Below, piece by piece: positions 28,815 to 41,216 of a DNA stretch of 64,000 bases. The position numbers and the translations under genes were made by a program. The first letter of the stretch is position 1. The number at the start of each line of letters is the position of its first letter. Under the pieces are notes generated by a model that was given only the letters and a program-made list of their open reading frames with translations, was not told the DNA's origin and did not search any database. Location: positions 13,829,893 through 13,893,892 of the forward strand of contig CP141149.1 in assembly GCA_035235625.1 (NCBI GenBank). The letters run 5' to 3'. The stretch is from Saururus chinensis. Lineage: Eukaryota > Streptophyta > Magnoliopsida > Piperales > Saururaceae.

Positions 28815-29115
28815 CATGGAATTGGACATGTAGCTTATAGACTTGCTTTACCACCAAGTTTATCGGAAGTACATAATGTCTTCCATGTATCTATGTTAAG
28901 GAAGTACATTTTGTATCCTTCTCATGTGATTGATCTAACAAGTGTAGAATTGTAGCCTGACTTGACATATGAAGAAGAACGGGTTATTTTTTTAGATATA
29001 AAGATAAGGACCTTAAGGTACAAAGAGATACCCATGGTTAAGGTACTTTGGAAGAGTCATGCCCTAGAAGAGATGACTTAGGAATTAGAAGCTGAATTAA
29101 AAAGGCATATCCTCA
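28815..29115 (+). pseudogene. Tekay-type chromovirus integrase tail and chromodomain, remnant
   Basis: One frame gives IGHVAYRLALPPSLSEVHN, VFHVSMLRKYILYPSHVI, then DLTYEEERVIFLDIK, RTLRYKEIPMVKVLW and ELEAELKRHIL. This is the usual end of a Tekay-type gypsy polyprotein (integrase C-terminus, then a YKEIPLVKVLW-type chromodomain). In-frame stops interrupt it (in place of the residue before PDLTYEEE and before ELEAEL). It abuts the X1 LTR without the rest of pol, so a deletion joined them. Confidence 0.85.
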
Positions 29116-30440
29116 ATAATTAAACCTCAGCTACCACTTGTAAATTTAATATCCATCTATTAACCTAGTGTATCACTAGCTTGCCCTAGTCCGATTGTCA
29201 ACAAGGATAAAGACCATGAGTTCTAGCCTCTTTGCACAAAATTTTTATATGTATCGAAATCAAACTAATATTTTCTCAAAATTCACTCATGATATATCAA
29301 TCATCATCAATCAATCACACATGAACACAATAATTTAACGTGGAAAACCCTAACATAGGTAAAAAAACTACGGCAATTCCAAAGGAATCAAATCAATGCA
29401 CTAGAAATCAAGACTTTATATTAACACAAGCAAGCCACCAACCTTGTTTAAACTCTAACATAAGCTCCTCTTGTTTAGATTGCTGACCTTCAAGTCTTCT
29501 CCCTCAAGCACTTGAAACTTTCTCCTCCTTGCCTTGTCTTTGTCTTCTTCTAATTATCAACAAAAACCTCTGGTTGTATTGACTTTGGCCTTGTGGAAAC
29601 TTCAATCTCCCATTGAAGATATACTGCAACTCCTTTAGAATCTATATGTTTAAACTCTAGTTGTGGATTGTCTTCTTTAATTCACTATGGATCTTCAATT
29701 TAAAGCTTCGTGTGAATTATCTTTTGGAGAAAAGAAGCAAAAGTATAAACTTTTTTTCTCTAATCTCCTCTAGGTTTTCCTCTCTCGAATTTCATGGTTT
29801 CTTAACCCTTATATAACTTCTTAAGTCAGTTTAGGATGTGTACTTGAATAAGGAAATAAATTGAGATCAAAATGACTTAATTAGGGTAACATGTCATTGA
29901 AATGATCAATTGTTCCAAATAGCAGTTGATCGTTCACTATTTGTTTTGTACACAATTCTTCAAGTGATCGATCGATTCACGAGAGCGATTAATCGATAAC
30001 TCTCTACTTCGTTTTGCACAGGGTTAAATCTAGGTGTGATCGATCAATCGATTCTTCATTATGTGCAACAACCAATCATTCTACCTAATAATTTATTATT
30101 TTGTCCTTTTGACCTAAAGCCTTCTGAAACCTCTGAAATCACTTCTAAAACTTCTCCAAGTGATTTTTGTATGAAAATATGATTTGACTAAGCTTCAAAA
30201 ACCCTCAATATTCTGTCTTTATCAATAAGAACATGTATGTTCTTATTTATCAAGTATGTCAATTCCAAATTTGACTCGACCACAACAACCTCAAATCATA
30301 TTCTAAGACTCAATACGTTCACAAAAATTCTTTACATAGTTTTGACAATGAAATCAAACTAATAAACTTGACATATGACTCATGTGTTCCTACATAATGG
30401 ATTTGATTCACTATTGAATGAGATGCTTTGTTAATTCTTA
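29116..30440. repeat. Unclassified AT-rich repeat, probably LTR-derived
   Basis: No gene. It contains AACGTGGAAAACCCTAACAT near 29338, a phrase common in plant copia LTRs, and clustered ATCGAT palindromes at 29955-30055 (GATCGATCGATTC, GATCGATCAATCGATTC). The boundaries could not be fixed. Confidence 0.4.
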
Positions 30441-32074
30441 ATAAATATTAAATATGGTATGGACATCTTGGGTTAAGTTGAAAACATCATCTTACTCTTT
30501 TTTCATTTGATAGTTGATGATTAATTTAAATTTATTACATGATTAGAATTTATGCCAAAAAGTTATTTTGACGATCTTGTAAAATTATATAACTTTCTCG
30601 TTCATTGGTAGTCATTGATGTGTCGATGATGCTATTGATGAAGGAAGAAGATGATAGAACAATATCGGTGAACTGATAGTACATCGGTGTATTTTCGGTG
30701 GGTCACTGACAGTGACATTGATGTGTGGATGAGGACATTAATGAGAATGATTTCTCTATTTCATAACACTGTCGACAAGGAGGGTTCAACATGTCAAGGA
30801 GTTACCGATGGTCATCGATAACTTGGTTGACACGTCGATGAGTCCACTGACAGTAAGTCATTTTTGGGTATTTTTAGTGGGAATTGCTATGAATGTTAGG
30901 CTATTACTATATGAGGTAATGGAAAATTATTGTATGCATGAAATTGTAATTATATGTGATGATGTTATGATTGAATATTTGTACTTTTGTGTGTGAATAT
31001 CTTTGTATTGGATGGTACCCCAAGATTATCTTTTTGAAACTAAGGTCAGAGGAACCCTCAGTGTCATGGCTCCTTAAGTGAGTATTTAGCCATGCAAAAA
31101 GAAGAGACTTGGTATGAAAAGAACCAAGTTCTTCTAGTTCTCATAAAATAGGAGTTATGTAGAACTGTTTCCCTACCTGAGAGTTGTATTCAAATGGACT
31201 AGAGCATTAAAATATGGATAGTTTGGCACAACGCAATACATGAGGTTTCAATGATCATGGAAGTCGAAACATCAACCACTTAGGTCTATGTGCCCCTGTA
31301 GGCCTTAGCTTCATAGCATGGATGAGGTTGTTAGACTTTAGAGTAATTGAAGTCCGAATTCAGGTAATGCATAGTCTAGTGAGGTAAGATTGTACTCTTA
31401 GATATAACTACTATGTCATAGAGAACCTTTGACTTGCACTTATGAAGTTGAAAACTTCTTAGTGAGAGTCACATTATATTGAAAATGATGGTTGATACAT
31501 GCTTAAATGTTATGATTTTGATGCTTTGAAGTATAATGTTCTTTGAAATGGACATTATGCTAGTTATTATACTCAATTCTATTGGAATGTTGTTGTGATA
31601 TAATTCTTGAAGTATTATAGTTCTTGTTTAGCCATCCCACTGGGTATATTTGTATACTCAGCATTCACTCTTGATGCAAGTTCTTTAGAGGAATAAGCGG
31701 TTGGGGGACACTTGTGCTAAGAGAGGACATGAAAGTCTTCGTTCTATGTAGGATTTTCTTATCTTGATAATACAATTTAGTCGGTGTGTAATTTCTAAGG
31801 CATAGGCATGAGAGTGCAAATTACTAATGGTTATGTGTATTATACTACTTGGTATATACCCGGGCAAGTCCTTGTAAGATTTGGTTGTGATTTTACCATG
31901 TCTTATATATAAACACACAATTGTTTGATTATCCATATGTTCGAAAACGAGTGAGTCACACCTTGGAATAGTATATTTGTCGAAAGATTTGACAAATGAG
32001 TTTCTAAAACAATTTATTTCTATTATTTACATTTTGTTATATTTAAAAATGAACTGAGAAAATTTAGGTGTGAC
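30441..32074 (+). repeat. V-family LTR copy V1
   Basis: Ends with AATTTAGGTGTGACA at 32074 and carries the CCCACTGGGTATATTTGTAT / ACTCAGC block at 31632. The part at 31050-31340 resembles 40900-41160 (GCCTTAGCTTCATAGC, CCACTTAGGT), so a second copy (V2) exists on the other side of the Y insertion. The start was not found. It contains no credible protein gene. Confidence 0.5.
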
Positions 32075-33359
32075 ATCAAATTGTCTATTCAATGCCATTA
32101 AATGGTAACAAGGTTAACAATCTAACATAGAATCATGAATTTACAATGATTTGATAAACCCACATTTCCTAAAATTATGCAATTTCTAAGTTTTAAGACC
32201 ATAAAAGGTTCAACGTTAGCAATCCGACCTATTTCAAAAAATAAAAATCCTTTCTCAAGCATAAATTTGATCAATTTCTACAAATTTTACTCCCTCTTAT
32301 TATTTTTCCTGATTTGGAGATCCCTTGATTTCCCCCCTCTTTATTTTAAGAAGTTTTGAAAAAAAAAAGAGTCTAAGGGCCTCAAAGGGTACTTATAAGG
32401 GAAAGATAATGAAATTCTAGTATAAAACCATAAAACTAGGTAGCTTTTGAGCCTAAGCACATAACTGCATGAACTATCAACACCTAGCTAATATGTCGGT
32501 GGTCTACTGATAGTAATAATGATTTTCACCGATGAGACCATCAACAAGCGATGGGTTATTTATAGTTACCAAGGCCAAACTTCAGGCAGCCATAACTTCC
32601 TTATCTAAACTCCAATTTGCATCTTCTTTATGGCGATACATAGATATTTATGTCTATAATAACCCCAAAATTTCAGAAAAAAATCCATTGGTATTAAAGG
32701 CTATTATATTAATAATGTCCAAGGATTGAATCGGTAGGAGTCAGTAAGTCACTGACAACTGTCACGCCCGAGGTTTTTCCACATATTTACTTTAAAATTT
32801 TACTAAAATTTCATTTTCAAAACGCAGATGTAAATCAAGTAAATTAACAAAATTCAAAATGTGTAAAAACAACTTTCATAAATTAAATCATCTTTAAGTA
32901 AATAAACGTTCTCAGGCGTGACCTAAAACAAAAGCGTATGATTAAAACCTACCATGGCCATGGGTTTTAAAAAAATAAAAACCTCCCAGGCATCTCTGAG
33001 TACAAGTTCTTTCATAGTCTGAGAATAAATCGTACATACATACACAAGTCCAGTAGATAACATAATTTTCTCACCTAAGTCAATACATAAGATCGTAGCA
33101 CCAAACTCCACATAACTTCACTGTAATTTCACTGCACTCAAAGTCAAGGAAGAGTTGTCCACACGGGGAAAAGTCCAGTCTCAAACAGCTATCGAACGAC
33201 ATGCAAAAGCCTCCAGTCGAAGGGGCTAAAAAGATGGGGTGAGTATTTTCATACTCAGTAGGAAAATACCCAGTAGGGGAAAAATGAATTAATGAACTCC
33301 GCAAGTTCAAATATAGCTGCTTCCATGCAATCACACATGAAGCAAAAAGAATAAGAAGT

Positions 33360-33764
33360 ATAAATATTGTAACACATACAAATCATCGTGCAAACTGAAC
33401 TTACACTTACTCATATCATGCTCTTACACTTACATTCTGAATCAGTCTTACTTGTACAAACGTACACTTACACTTACAACACATGCCTACTCGTACGACA
33501 TTATTCGTATGAACTTACTTGTACGACCTTACTCGTACAATCATGCACTTACACATAAATGTACTCTTACATCCTTCCTTAGAAGCTTACACTTACACTT
33601 ACGCTTACCATCTAAATCAAAGCCTTACAAACTTACTCGTACAACATACTCATACTCATGAACTTACTCTTACTGTCTTCCAAAGAAGCTCACACTTACT
33701 CTAAATCTTACACGTACAACTTACTCAGAATCTAAAACATACACTTACTCTTACGATCGTACAC
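33360..33764 (+). repeat. CTTACTCGTAC-type minisatellite in the Y LTR
   Basis: Degenerate short-period array built from CTTACACTTAC, ACTCGTACGAC and ACTCATACTCATG words. Related arrays occupy 43290-44170 in the X2 LTR at the equivalent position, so the array belongs to the LTR family and has expanded differently in each copy. Confidence 0.8.
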
Positions 33765-34688
33765 TGATCGTTTATAATTAAACCCTTTGCAAGTGTACAA
33801 GGTAATTGTACTAGGATAAGTATTTAAGGGTTGTCGAACCTCAGGGACGGATAGATTATTACTAAATCTAAAGAGGAATTTGCTGATTAAAAATTAGAAA
33901 GAACTTAAACTTAAATTAAGTAAAAGAAAGAAATCAACTAGTTTAAAAGCAAGAGATTAATATGATGGAATTTACATAGGAAATTGAATCCACCATAGAA
34001 CCATAACAATTCCTTAACTTTTAATCTAAATCTAGTGTGAATATGAACAAATATTGTCACACCCCGGCGATGCCCGACCCGAGTCGAACCCGGTCCAGGG
34101 GCCGGTCAAGCGCGCGGGGGCGACGAAAGAAGATTGAGAAACGATTCTAGCGGAAGACTTAACCCTAACCACAGGCGATTAACAAAAATATGGAGTGCGC
34201 ACAATCCTTTGAGCAAGAGTAAATAAAAGGGAAGGAAATGGTGTTGCTTAACACAAAGTAAAACAACAATCTCAAACCCACAAGCTTAGTTAAGTAAAGC
34301 CCACACGGCTCAAAATAAGTCATAAGCATCACAACTGTAGAATATGACATAAATCCAAAACAAGAACCCTACACAAAGGTTCAATTCATAAAACACAGAA
34401 CCAAAGAAGATAAGTCACACAACGATCTCCATCATCACACCCAAGCTACCTCTGACCTTTCCTCAAAAAGGCAATCTTGTTCGTCTGCGTGTCGCACCAC
34501 GCAGCCCCAAATCAAAACACAAAAGAGGGGTGAGTTTTAACACTCAGCAATGGTTTTAATATCACTAACAACATCAAAAAAATACGATTGCATAGCGAGA
34601 TAATCATTCAAATCAACGAATTACATAGTGCATCAATTTCTGATCACATATACATATCACCTAACACTGCATCATAGTGCAAAATCGA

Positions 34689-34900
34689 CCTGCATGGATG
34701 TATCTCTAACAGACATATTCCACATGCATAACATCAACATCAACCTGCATGGATGTATCTCTAACATACATATTCCACATGCATAACATCAACATCAACC
34801 TACATGGATGTATCTCTAACATACATATTCCCACATGCATAACATCAACCTGCATGGATGTATCTCTAACATACATATTCCCACATGCATTATATCATCA
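34689..34900 (+). repeat. ~55-bp tandem repeat, four units
   Basis: Units contain CTGCATGGATGTATCTCTAA, then CATATTCC(C)ACATGCATAA and CATCAAC. They are almost identical, so the expansion is recent relative to the LTR that holds it. Confidence 0.85.
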
Positions 34901-36127
34901 ACCTCCATCAAGGAGTAATCACACAATAATGTCACACAGACGGGAGCATAGACAAGGCCACGAAGGCGTGTCATGATCCAAAATTCTACACAAGAATTAA
35001 AGAAAGATCGGGGTTGTCAATCCCTAATACTGCTCGCCCTGGACAATCCTGGCCAAGGATGTCCCATTCTCACACAGAGAATCTAGAGCAGGGGTGTTCA
35101 CCCAGGGACATCTCCTGCGGAGGGAAGAGCCCGAGTTCTCACACAGAGAACCCTAGAACACGTGGTAGCAGGGTGCACACGACATACCACACTGGATTCT
35201 CAGGGTCCAGATGACACTCATAATAACATTCTCACAATCCGCAAGATAAGTACACAACTCGTCCCCACATCATTCCAATTAACAAGATTCAACCCGGGGA
35301 GTGCACTCATTCCACACAGGAACTCAAATCAAAATATGTCCTTTCGGACCAATCAATTTGCGATTAATCCACGACCGATCAATCCGGCACACAATTCCAT
35401 CACATTGCATCTAATCGGTCAAATTCGATTAATCACGATGAAGCCTCGATTGGAAATCCATTTTCATGATGCATGCAGCATAGTACATGCGTGGGCAAAG
35501 CATACATGAATCCTAATCCATGATAAGTGCTCTCATCAGCCCCTAATGCATCATTCATAATCACAATATCAAGCTTCAACATCATTATTTAACCCCACAT
35601 GTGTGTGTGTATCTAGTAGAAGCATTTCACATAATGCATACCAACATGTTTGAAATTAAACTCACTACCACACTACACATGTGAATTTCCATCTAAACAT
35701 GAATCCCAGCGGAAATCATAGGAGAAGAATCGTTGAATCATATCTCAATTCAAAACTCAACCACAAAGGCTAAACACATATAACATCACTCATTTCATCA
35801 TTGAGTCATGGCATTCACCAACATTCACACACACAACTAACCACAATCCATCATGACAAATCAGTCCAATAATAGATTATAGTTCTACTGAAAATATGCT
35901 TAACAATGAGAACCAACCATTCATAATTTCAAGATGACGATTCCAACATCATGCCACAATACATAAGTCATTCCCCCATCTCTAAGCATATATCTCAACT
36001 CCATAAACTTAATAGCATACATCTCCAGTAGCCTAACATAGCTTAAAACACTCCACATTCGTATAAAATTGGCAAGCTAAAGTGGAACCATCAAAATAGA
36101 CATCATATGCACAACATGCAAATTTAC

Positions 36128-36300
36128 TGTGTAGCCGATTGATCGCCCTTCAGGCCGTTCGATCGGTTAAACGTGAAATTTTGAAATTTACAGTTCGGCC
36201 GTTCGATCACCCAGCAGGCCGTTCGATCGGCTGAATTGGAAAAGTGTCGTTCCGGCAGTGTTGCCGATCAAACGCCCTGCAGGGCCGATCGATCGCCAAC
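36128..36300. repeat. Cluster of GTTCGATCGGC-type palindromes
   Basis: Repeated words GCCGATTGATCGCCC, GGCCGTTCGATCGG, CGGCCGTTCGATCACCC, AGGCCGTTCGATCGGCTG and GGGCCGATCGATCGCC. A second, smaller cluster is at 38015-38125 in the W region (GCCGTTCGATCGCCCTGCAT, CCCCGTTCGATCGGCTAC), and AT-richer forms are at 29955-30055. Confidence 0.75.
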
Positions 36301-39300
36301 ACGGCAGAACAGTCATCTTCTTCCTTTCGCAAATCCAAACTGAAACACCATAGATAACACTTCAAATCCACATCTAACACCCTAATCATCATCAAAAGTC
36401 CTTCTTGACTTCCAGAACATCAAACCATACCATAATAATGCAAAACCCTAAGAAATCGGGATTAAATACTTCCATTTTCTAATCTTACCATTAACACACC
36501 AAATCAAGCAAACCATTTCGAAATAAGCCAAAAATGAAAAGTTTTACCATGGATAAACAGAGATTTCGAAGACCCATTACCTCAGCACTTGATTTAGCTC
36601 GGATTGAAGAGTCACCCTTCTTAAAATCCTTGAAAACACAATGAGTTTGAATTAAACTCTAATAGAAATCGATTTACCCAAGAAATCCCTAATTAAATCT
36701 TAGATCTAGGGCTTGTTGGTGGTAAAAATTGAATTTTGAATGTTAGGGTTTGTAGTAAAACACAAATCAGTAGTTTTTGATGGTCAAAAATGAATTGAAT
36801 CAAGGGGAAAATGGTAGATTTGGAAGAAATTAAGAAGAAAGCCAAGGATTAGTGCTTAATTAGAGTAAGCTTACCTTAATCGGCTTCTAATTTGGGCCTA
36901 AGTGGGGATTAGGCCAGCCCTCCTTCCTTAGCCTATTCCCAAAAATAGAAATGGCTCAGGTCTGCCCTTTTATAGTAAGGGTTGGGGTATGCATAGGTAA
37001 GTTTTGGGGTGTAAATATAAAAAGTAGGCTAAAAGTGGTTATTTTGCAAATTTAAGCATAAATTATGCCTAATAAAATTCTAAAAATTTTTGTGTGACCT
37101 TAAGTATATGTCTAGGTTCATTTGACATAAAAATAAAATTTTTGACGGTGGGGCCCACAGGGTCCCGCCAAAACCCTAATTTTTGGAAAAATAGGAAAAA
37201 TTCAAAAAATTTATAATTGGTCTAAAATCAATTAAAACCTCTAATATTGAAGTTAACTTTGGTTAAAACCATTACAAACACTATTTATTTTACGAAATCA
37301 CTGATTAAGATCAGAAAACGCATAAATCTCACGATAACCCATAATTAAAGAAAACGAAAAAAAAACGGTTTAAAGATGAGGGTCCTTACAAATATTCTCA
37401 GCTACAAGCTAGAATTACTTCAAAAAGAATCATTAATTAACTTCCATGGCATGAACTATCTTCGACAATAGCACGAATCATCTACACTAAACTAGCTATA
37501 GGCATAACCCGTCTAATCTTAGTATAACTCATCTAAGTCATTAATTATCTGAACATTAAAACTATTGTATGACCATCTCATCTAAATCACAGAAATTAAA
37601 ATCGATGCAAATATCAAAACCATATCAATCTATCATCTACAAGACAATAAATCAACATAGATTTGAATAAACATGAAAAGCTTTTCCATTAAAAAGGAAA
37701 TCCATATCATACAATTGTCATCATTCACAACTTAGATCTAAATTAAAAAGAAAAGAAATTGAAACTTATCTATAGCTTCATCAACTCCTAAGTAAAAGAA
37801 AAGTCTAGCCTTCTATGGTAGAAGAAAGCACTTGAATCTCCATTGAAAGCTTTGAGTTCTCTTCCATCTTCTTCTTTCTTTTTCTCTAAAGAACATCTAC
37901 CGGAATCCCCCCAATTTTAAGCCAAATATGTCTTTTTATAGGCATAAGTTCTGTAGCAAGAAGTCCAATATGAAAAGGATTGGAATTTGGGTCAAACAAG
38001 GAAATTGCATGTTATGCCGTTCGATCGCCCTGCATGCCCGTTCGAACGGCTACACTGTATTTTTGTTTGAATTCACGTTATCCTGATCGATCAGTAAGTG
38101 ACCCCGTTCGATCGGCTACAGTGTTTCTGTGATCTGGACAGTTCATATTCTGTTCATTAAGCTTTCCTTCCTGTCCATATTAATTTCTAACTCCGAAAAG
38201 TTGTCCAAATCACTTTAAAGCATGTGAAGACTACTTTGAACTATTCAAAACATCGTTCAAGTACCTCGATAAGCACACTTTACCTACAAAACATAAAATA
38301 CCATATTTTAGACATGTAGAATATAATTAAAATTTCATCTTGATTTAAATACATGTCTAAACAACTAATGACTACAAAATCATTAATAATTAAACTAAAA
38401 TACTAATATCTATTTTAATCTAAATAAGCTATAAATAACACTAAATTAACCTAATATATACTAGTAAATAAGGTAAAAAGGCATATAAAATAGATATAGA
38501 TTTCATACTTATCAAATACCCCCAAACTTATATTTTGCTAGTCCTCGAGCAAAACAAAAACAAAATAAAACAACTAATCTAGAAAAATAAATAAAAGCCA
38601 CTTTCGTAGGGAATCACGATTGCATTTAGCGTATGCAACAAGCCTTTAAACCCCTAGGTGTCCCTAGTTGGACGAGTTGTGTCTCGTGAGGGTTTGCAGT
38701 AATGATACCCACAAACATCTAAACCTAAGAAAAATAAAACAAACAAACAAGATAACAAAAATTTGAAAAACAAATTTCTCTTAAAAACACAACTATTTTT
38801 AAAAAGAACCAACCACAAATACTTAAAACAAGTAAACAATTAAGATCTGATCACTTTCAAGTAAGGAATAATCCATTCTATAACCCCATCTTAGAAATAA
38901 TTGTGCAACTACATATATACATTTCAAAAACATATAGTGTAGAAACTTTGTAGTCATAGAATTTCATTCTTTATTAACAAGCATATCTTATGTGACCCAT
39001 TAACCAAGCTCATTAAAGTTCACTAACTCAAAAATATAACAATGACGATCTTTCATCCTTAACATCTCATAATAAACCCTCATGTAATAGCCTTCAAATT
39101 TCAATTAAATTTAGGGAATAAGAGCATAATATACATCAAAATAAACACATGTTCTGTCCGAACCAGAAAAGGGCAGACAATGGGTGAAAGGCCGGGAAGG
39201 CAGCGGTTCAATCCAAGGTGGCGGTCTTGCCGTTGCATGTCTGGGAGGAGGCCAACAGCCGGAGATCAACGGCATAGCCGTGGTTCACAATGCCACGAAA

Positions 39301-40490
39301 CGGGAAAAGGAGGGATTTTTGATCCCGTTCGAAATAGGGCGGAGGAGGCTGAGGGAGATGGCGGCCAAGGAGGCAGCCGGGGTGCTAGACTTGTCGGCAT
39401 TGGGCTAGGGGAAGGCCCAAGGCCAGTCACCATGGCTGGCCACTGGCGGCACAGCCAGCGGCCGCAACACCCAGCAACAGAACGGAACACTGCCCATCTG
39501 AATCTGAAAACGGCGGAGGAAGAGGTGGCTGACCAGGGAGACGGTGGTCCGGTTTGGGGGTAGTCTTGGCATTGCCGAGCCGGTAAAGAGCCAGAGGCCC
39601 GGTGGTGGCAGCCGGCGACCAGCGGCACAACCGCAGGTCGTAGTGAACAGAAAAATCGAAAAACAAGAGGCGGGGTGGTTTTTACCTCACGGCAGCGAAT
39701 CGGGGCGGGGAGGCCGGGACGATGGTGGCCGAAGGATGCTTTGGCTGGGGCGGAACCATGGCTGCTGGGTGGCGGCCATGCAATAGGCAACGACAGTGAA
39801 TCGGGGCAAAAATCAAGATATGGTGGCTCTACTGTGCTGAAACGGGAAAGAGGAAACAGGTGGCGGTGGCCGGCGGGGAGGCCGGGACGGCAATGGCCGG
39901 AGGTCGCTCTGGCCGGGGTGAAACCTATGGCGGTGGTTTGGAAGTCATGCAGCCACCGGTGACGGCAATCGGAGCAAAAACATGGGGGCGGTTCTCTGTT
40001 GGGCTGCAACTGAAAATAGGGAGTGGAGCGGCGGCGACTGGCGGGGCCACGCCAGGGAGGTGGTAGCGGCGTCGCCAGGCCGAGGCTGGCCGGCGGAAGC
40101 CAGCGACCACCGGCGGCACTGCCTCTGGCATCAAACAGTGAGGGGCTGCACTCCCCCCCCCCGATTTCACTGTTCATCAAGCCGGTCAGGCGTGCTGAGA
40201 CCCCAATCCGCTTTATGTATTTCTCTTTTTTTTTTTCAGCTCCTCATTTCTTCACATTTTCGTTCTCCCGCATCGCGTCCAATTTTCCACACCGAAAATT
40301 TTATGGGACGCGTCGAGGCCCATGACCTGTGACTACACATTACTCCTGACTCTTAGGGTCACGAATATTACAAATACAGATACGCTGAAGCGTAAAATTT
40401 ATTTATCAAAAATACGACCAGAAATTGCAGAGCATTGCAGAAATTGCAGAAAAATGCATAAAAAATTACAAAAAAATTAGGGATATTACA

Positions 40491-41216
40491 ACAACACTCA
40501 AGTCAAATTTCATACAATCATAACTCTTTAATCCAAACTCCGATTTGCACATTCTTAGTGGCATTTCAAAGTTATTTATGCCTAGTTTATGTCCCCAAAG
40601 TTTCATATTGAAATAGTACAAGATAAGTTATTGCACTAAGAAAACCCAAAGGTCAAATTCACTATTTTTACTTGTGCTCCAAAACTTCCTTGATGTCACA
40701 TTTGCTATAACTTTCTCATATGTACTTTGATTTACGCTTTCTTGGTGCTTTTCAAAAATCTTTATGTCTGCTTTTTAGTGCTAAAGTTTTATGCCCAAGT
40801 TATATCTATAGAGAAAGATATTTTATTAAGAAGACCTAAGGGTCAAACTCACTTATTTGCACATGGCTAAGTATAGGGATTTAGAAATTTCATGGGTGCT
40901 ATAATGAGTGTCAAGTGTCAGTTTGTACTCCAAGAGTAGGTCCATTTAGAGGAGGCTCATGGTATGAAGAGAGACAATGAGTTTTTGGCTCCCTTAGGCT
41001 TGGGAGTTGATTTGAATGGGTTACAGTCTTAAAAGAGACATAACTCCTATGCAGCGCAACATAGGAGATCTCATGAATCATTGAAAACTAAGAATCTCAG
41101 CCACTTAGGTATAAGAGCCCTTGTGAGCCTTAGCTTCATAGCGTAGATGGAGTGGGCAATGGTCTTCAGCAAGAGTCTAGTTTGGTTTGGTTTCATTTAT
41201 TTGTGACCCATATTAG
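40491..41216 (+). repeat. V-family LTR copy V2, left part
   Basis: Continues the sequence interrupted by Y at 32759. It contains two further copies of a phrase like CATAACTCTTTAATCCAAAC, TCCGATTTGC, TTATTTATG (40522 and 40700; another at 32588). 40900-41160 matches V1 at 31050-31340. It is cut at 41217 by an LTR end in the opposite direction. Confidence 0.5.

Larger units (their letters stand above)
34055..37390 (-). mobile_element. 3.3-kb solo LTR inside W, TSD AATAT
   Basis: On the minus strand it starts TGTAAGGACCC (37390) and ends CGGGGTGTGACA (34055), with AATAT at 34050-34054 and 37391-37395. A minus-strand TATA-like TATAAAAGGGCAG lies near 36970. It contains a ~55-bp tandem repeat at 34689-34900 and four GCCGTTCGATCG-type palindromes at 36128-36300. 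The peptide frames are short. Absence of an internal domain suggests a solo LTR. Confidence 0.82.
33765..39145. repeat. W insertion in the Y LTR (unclassified), split by a solo LTR
   Basis: 33765-34054 and 37391-39145 interrupt the Y LTR. The left part has TTTGCAAGTGTACAAGGTAA and GTATTTAAGGGTTGTCGAAC; the right part has AATACCCCCAAACTTA then TTTTGCTAGTCCTCGAGCAA. These phrases are familiar from non-coding parts of plant LTR elements, but no LTR pair, primer site or coding domain is visible. Exact edges are uncertain. Confidence 0.45.
32760..40490 (-). mobile_element. Y LTR with nested insertions, TSD ACAAC
   Basis: Outer limits are TGTCACGCCCGAGG at 32760 and GGGATATTACA at 40490, flanked by ACAAC at 32755-32759 and 40491-40495. 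On the minus strand it starts TGTAATATCCC and ends GGGCGTGACA, like the X2 LTR at 42643. Its own sequence is probably 32760-33764 and 39145-40490; 33765-39145 is inserted material. It holds the CCTACTGGGTATTTTCC / ACTGAGTATGAAAATACTCA block (33236-33276) and a minisatellite. The GC-rich part at 39180-40200 produces long overlapping open frames on both strands that are not genes. Confidence 0.75.

Noticed and set aside
39266-40180. 304-codon minus-strand open frame
   Set aside because: It overlaps several long frames on both strands in a GC-rich, repetitive part of the Y LTR. It is proline/arginine/serine-rich with no domain, so it reflects composition.
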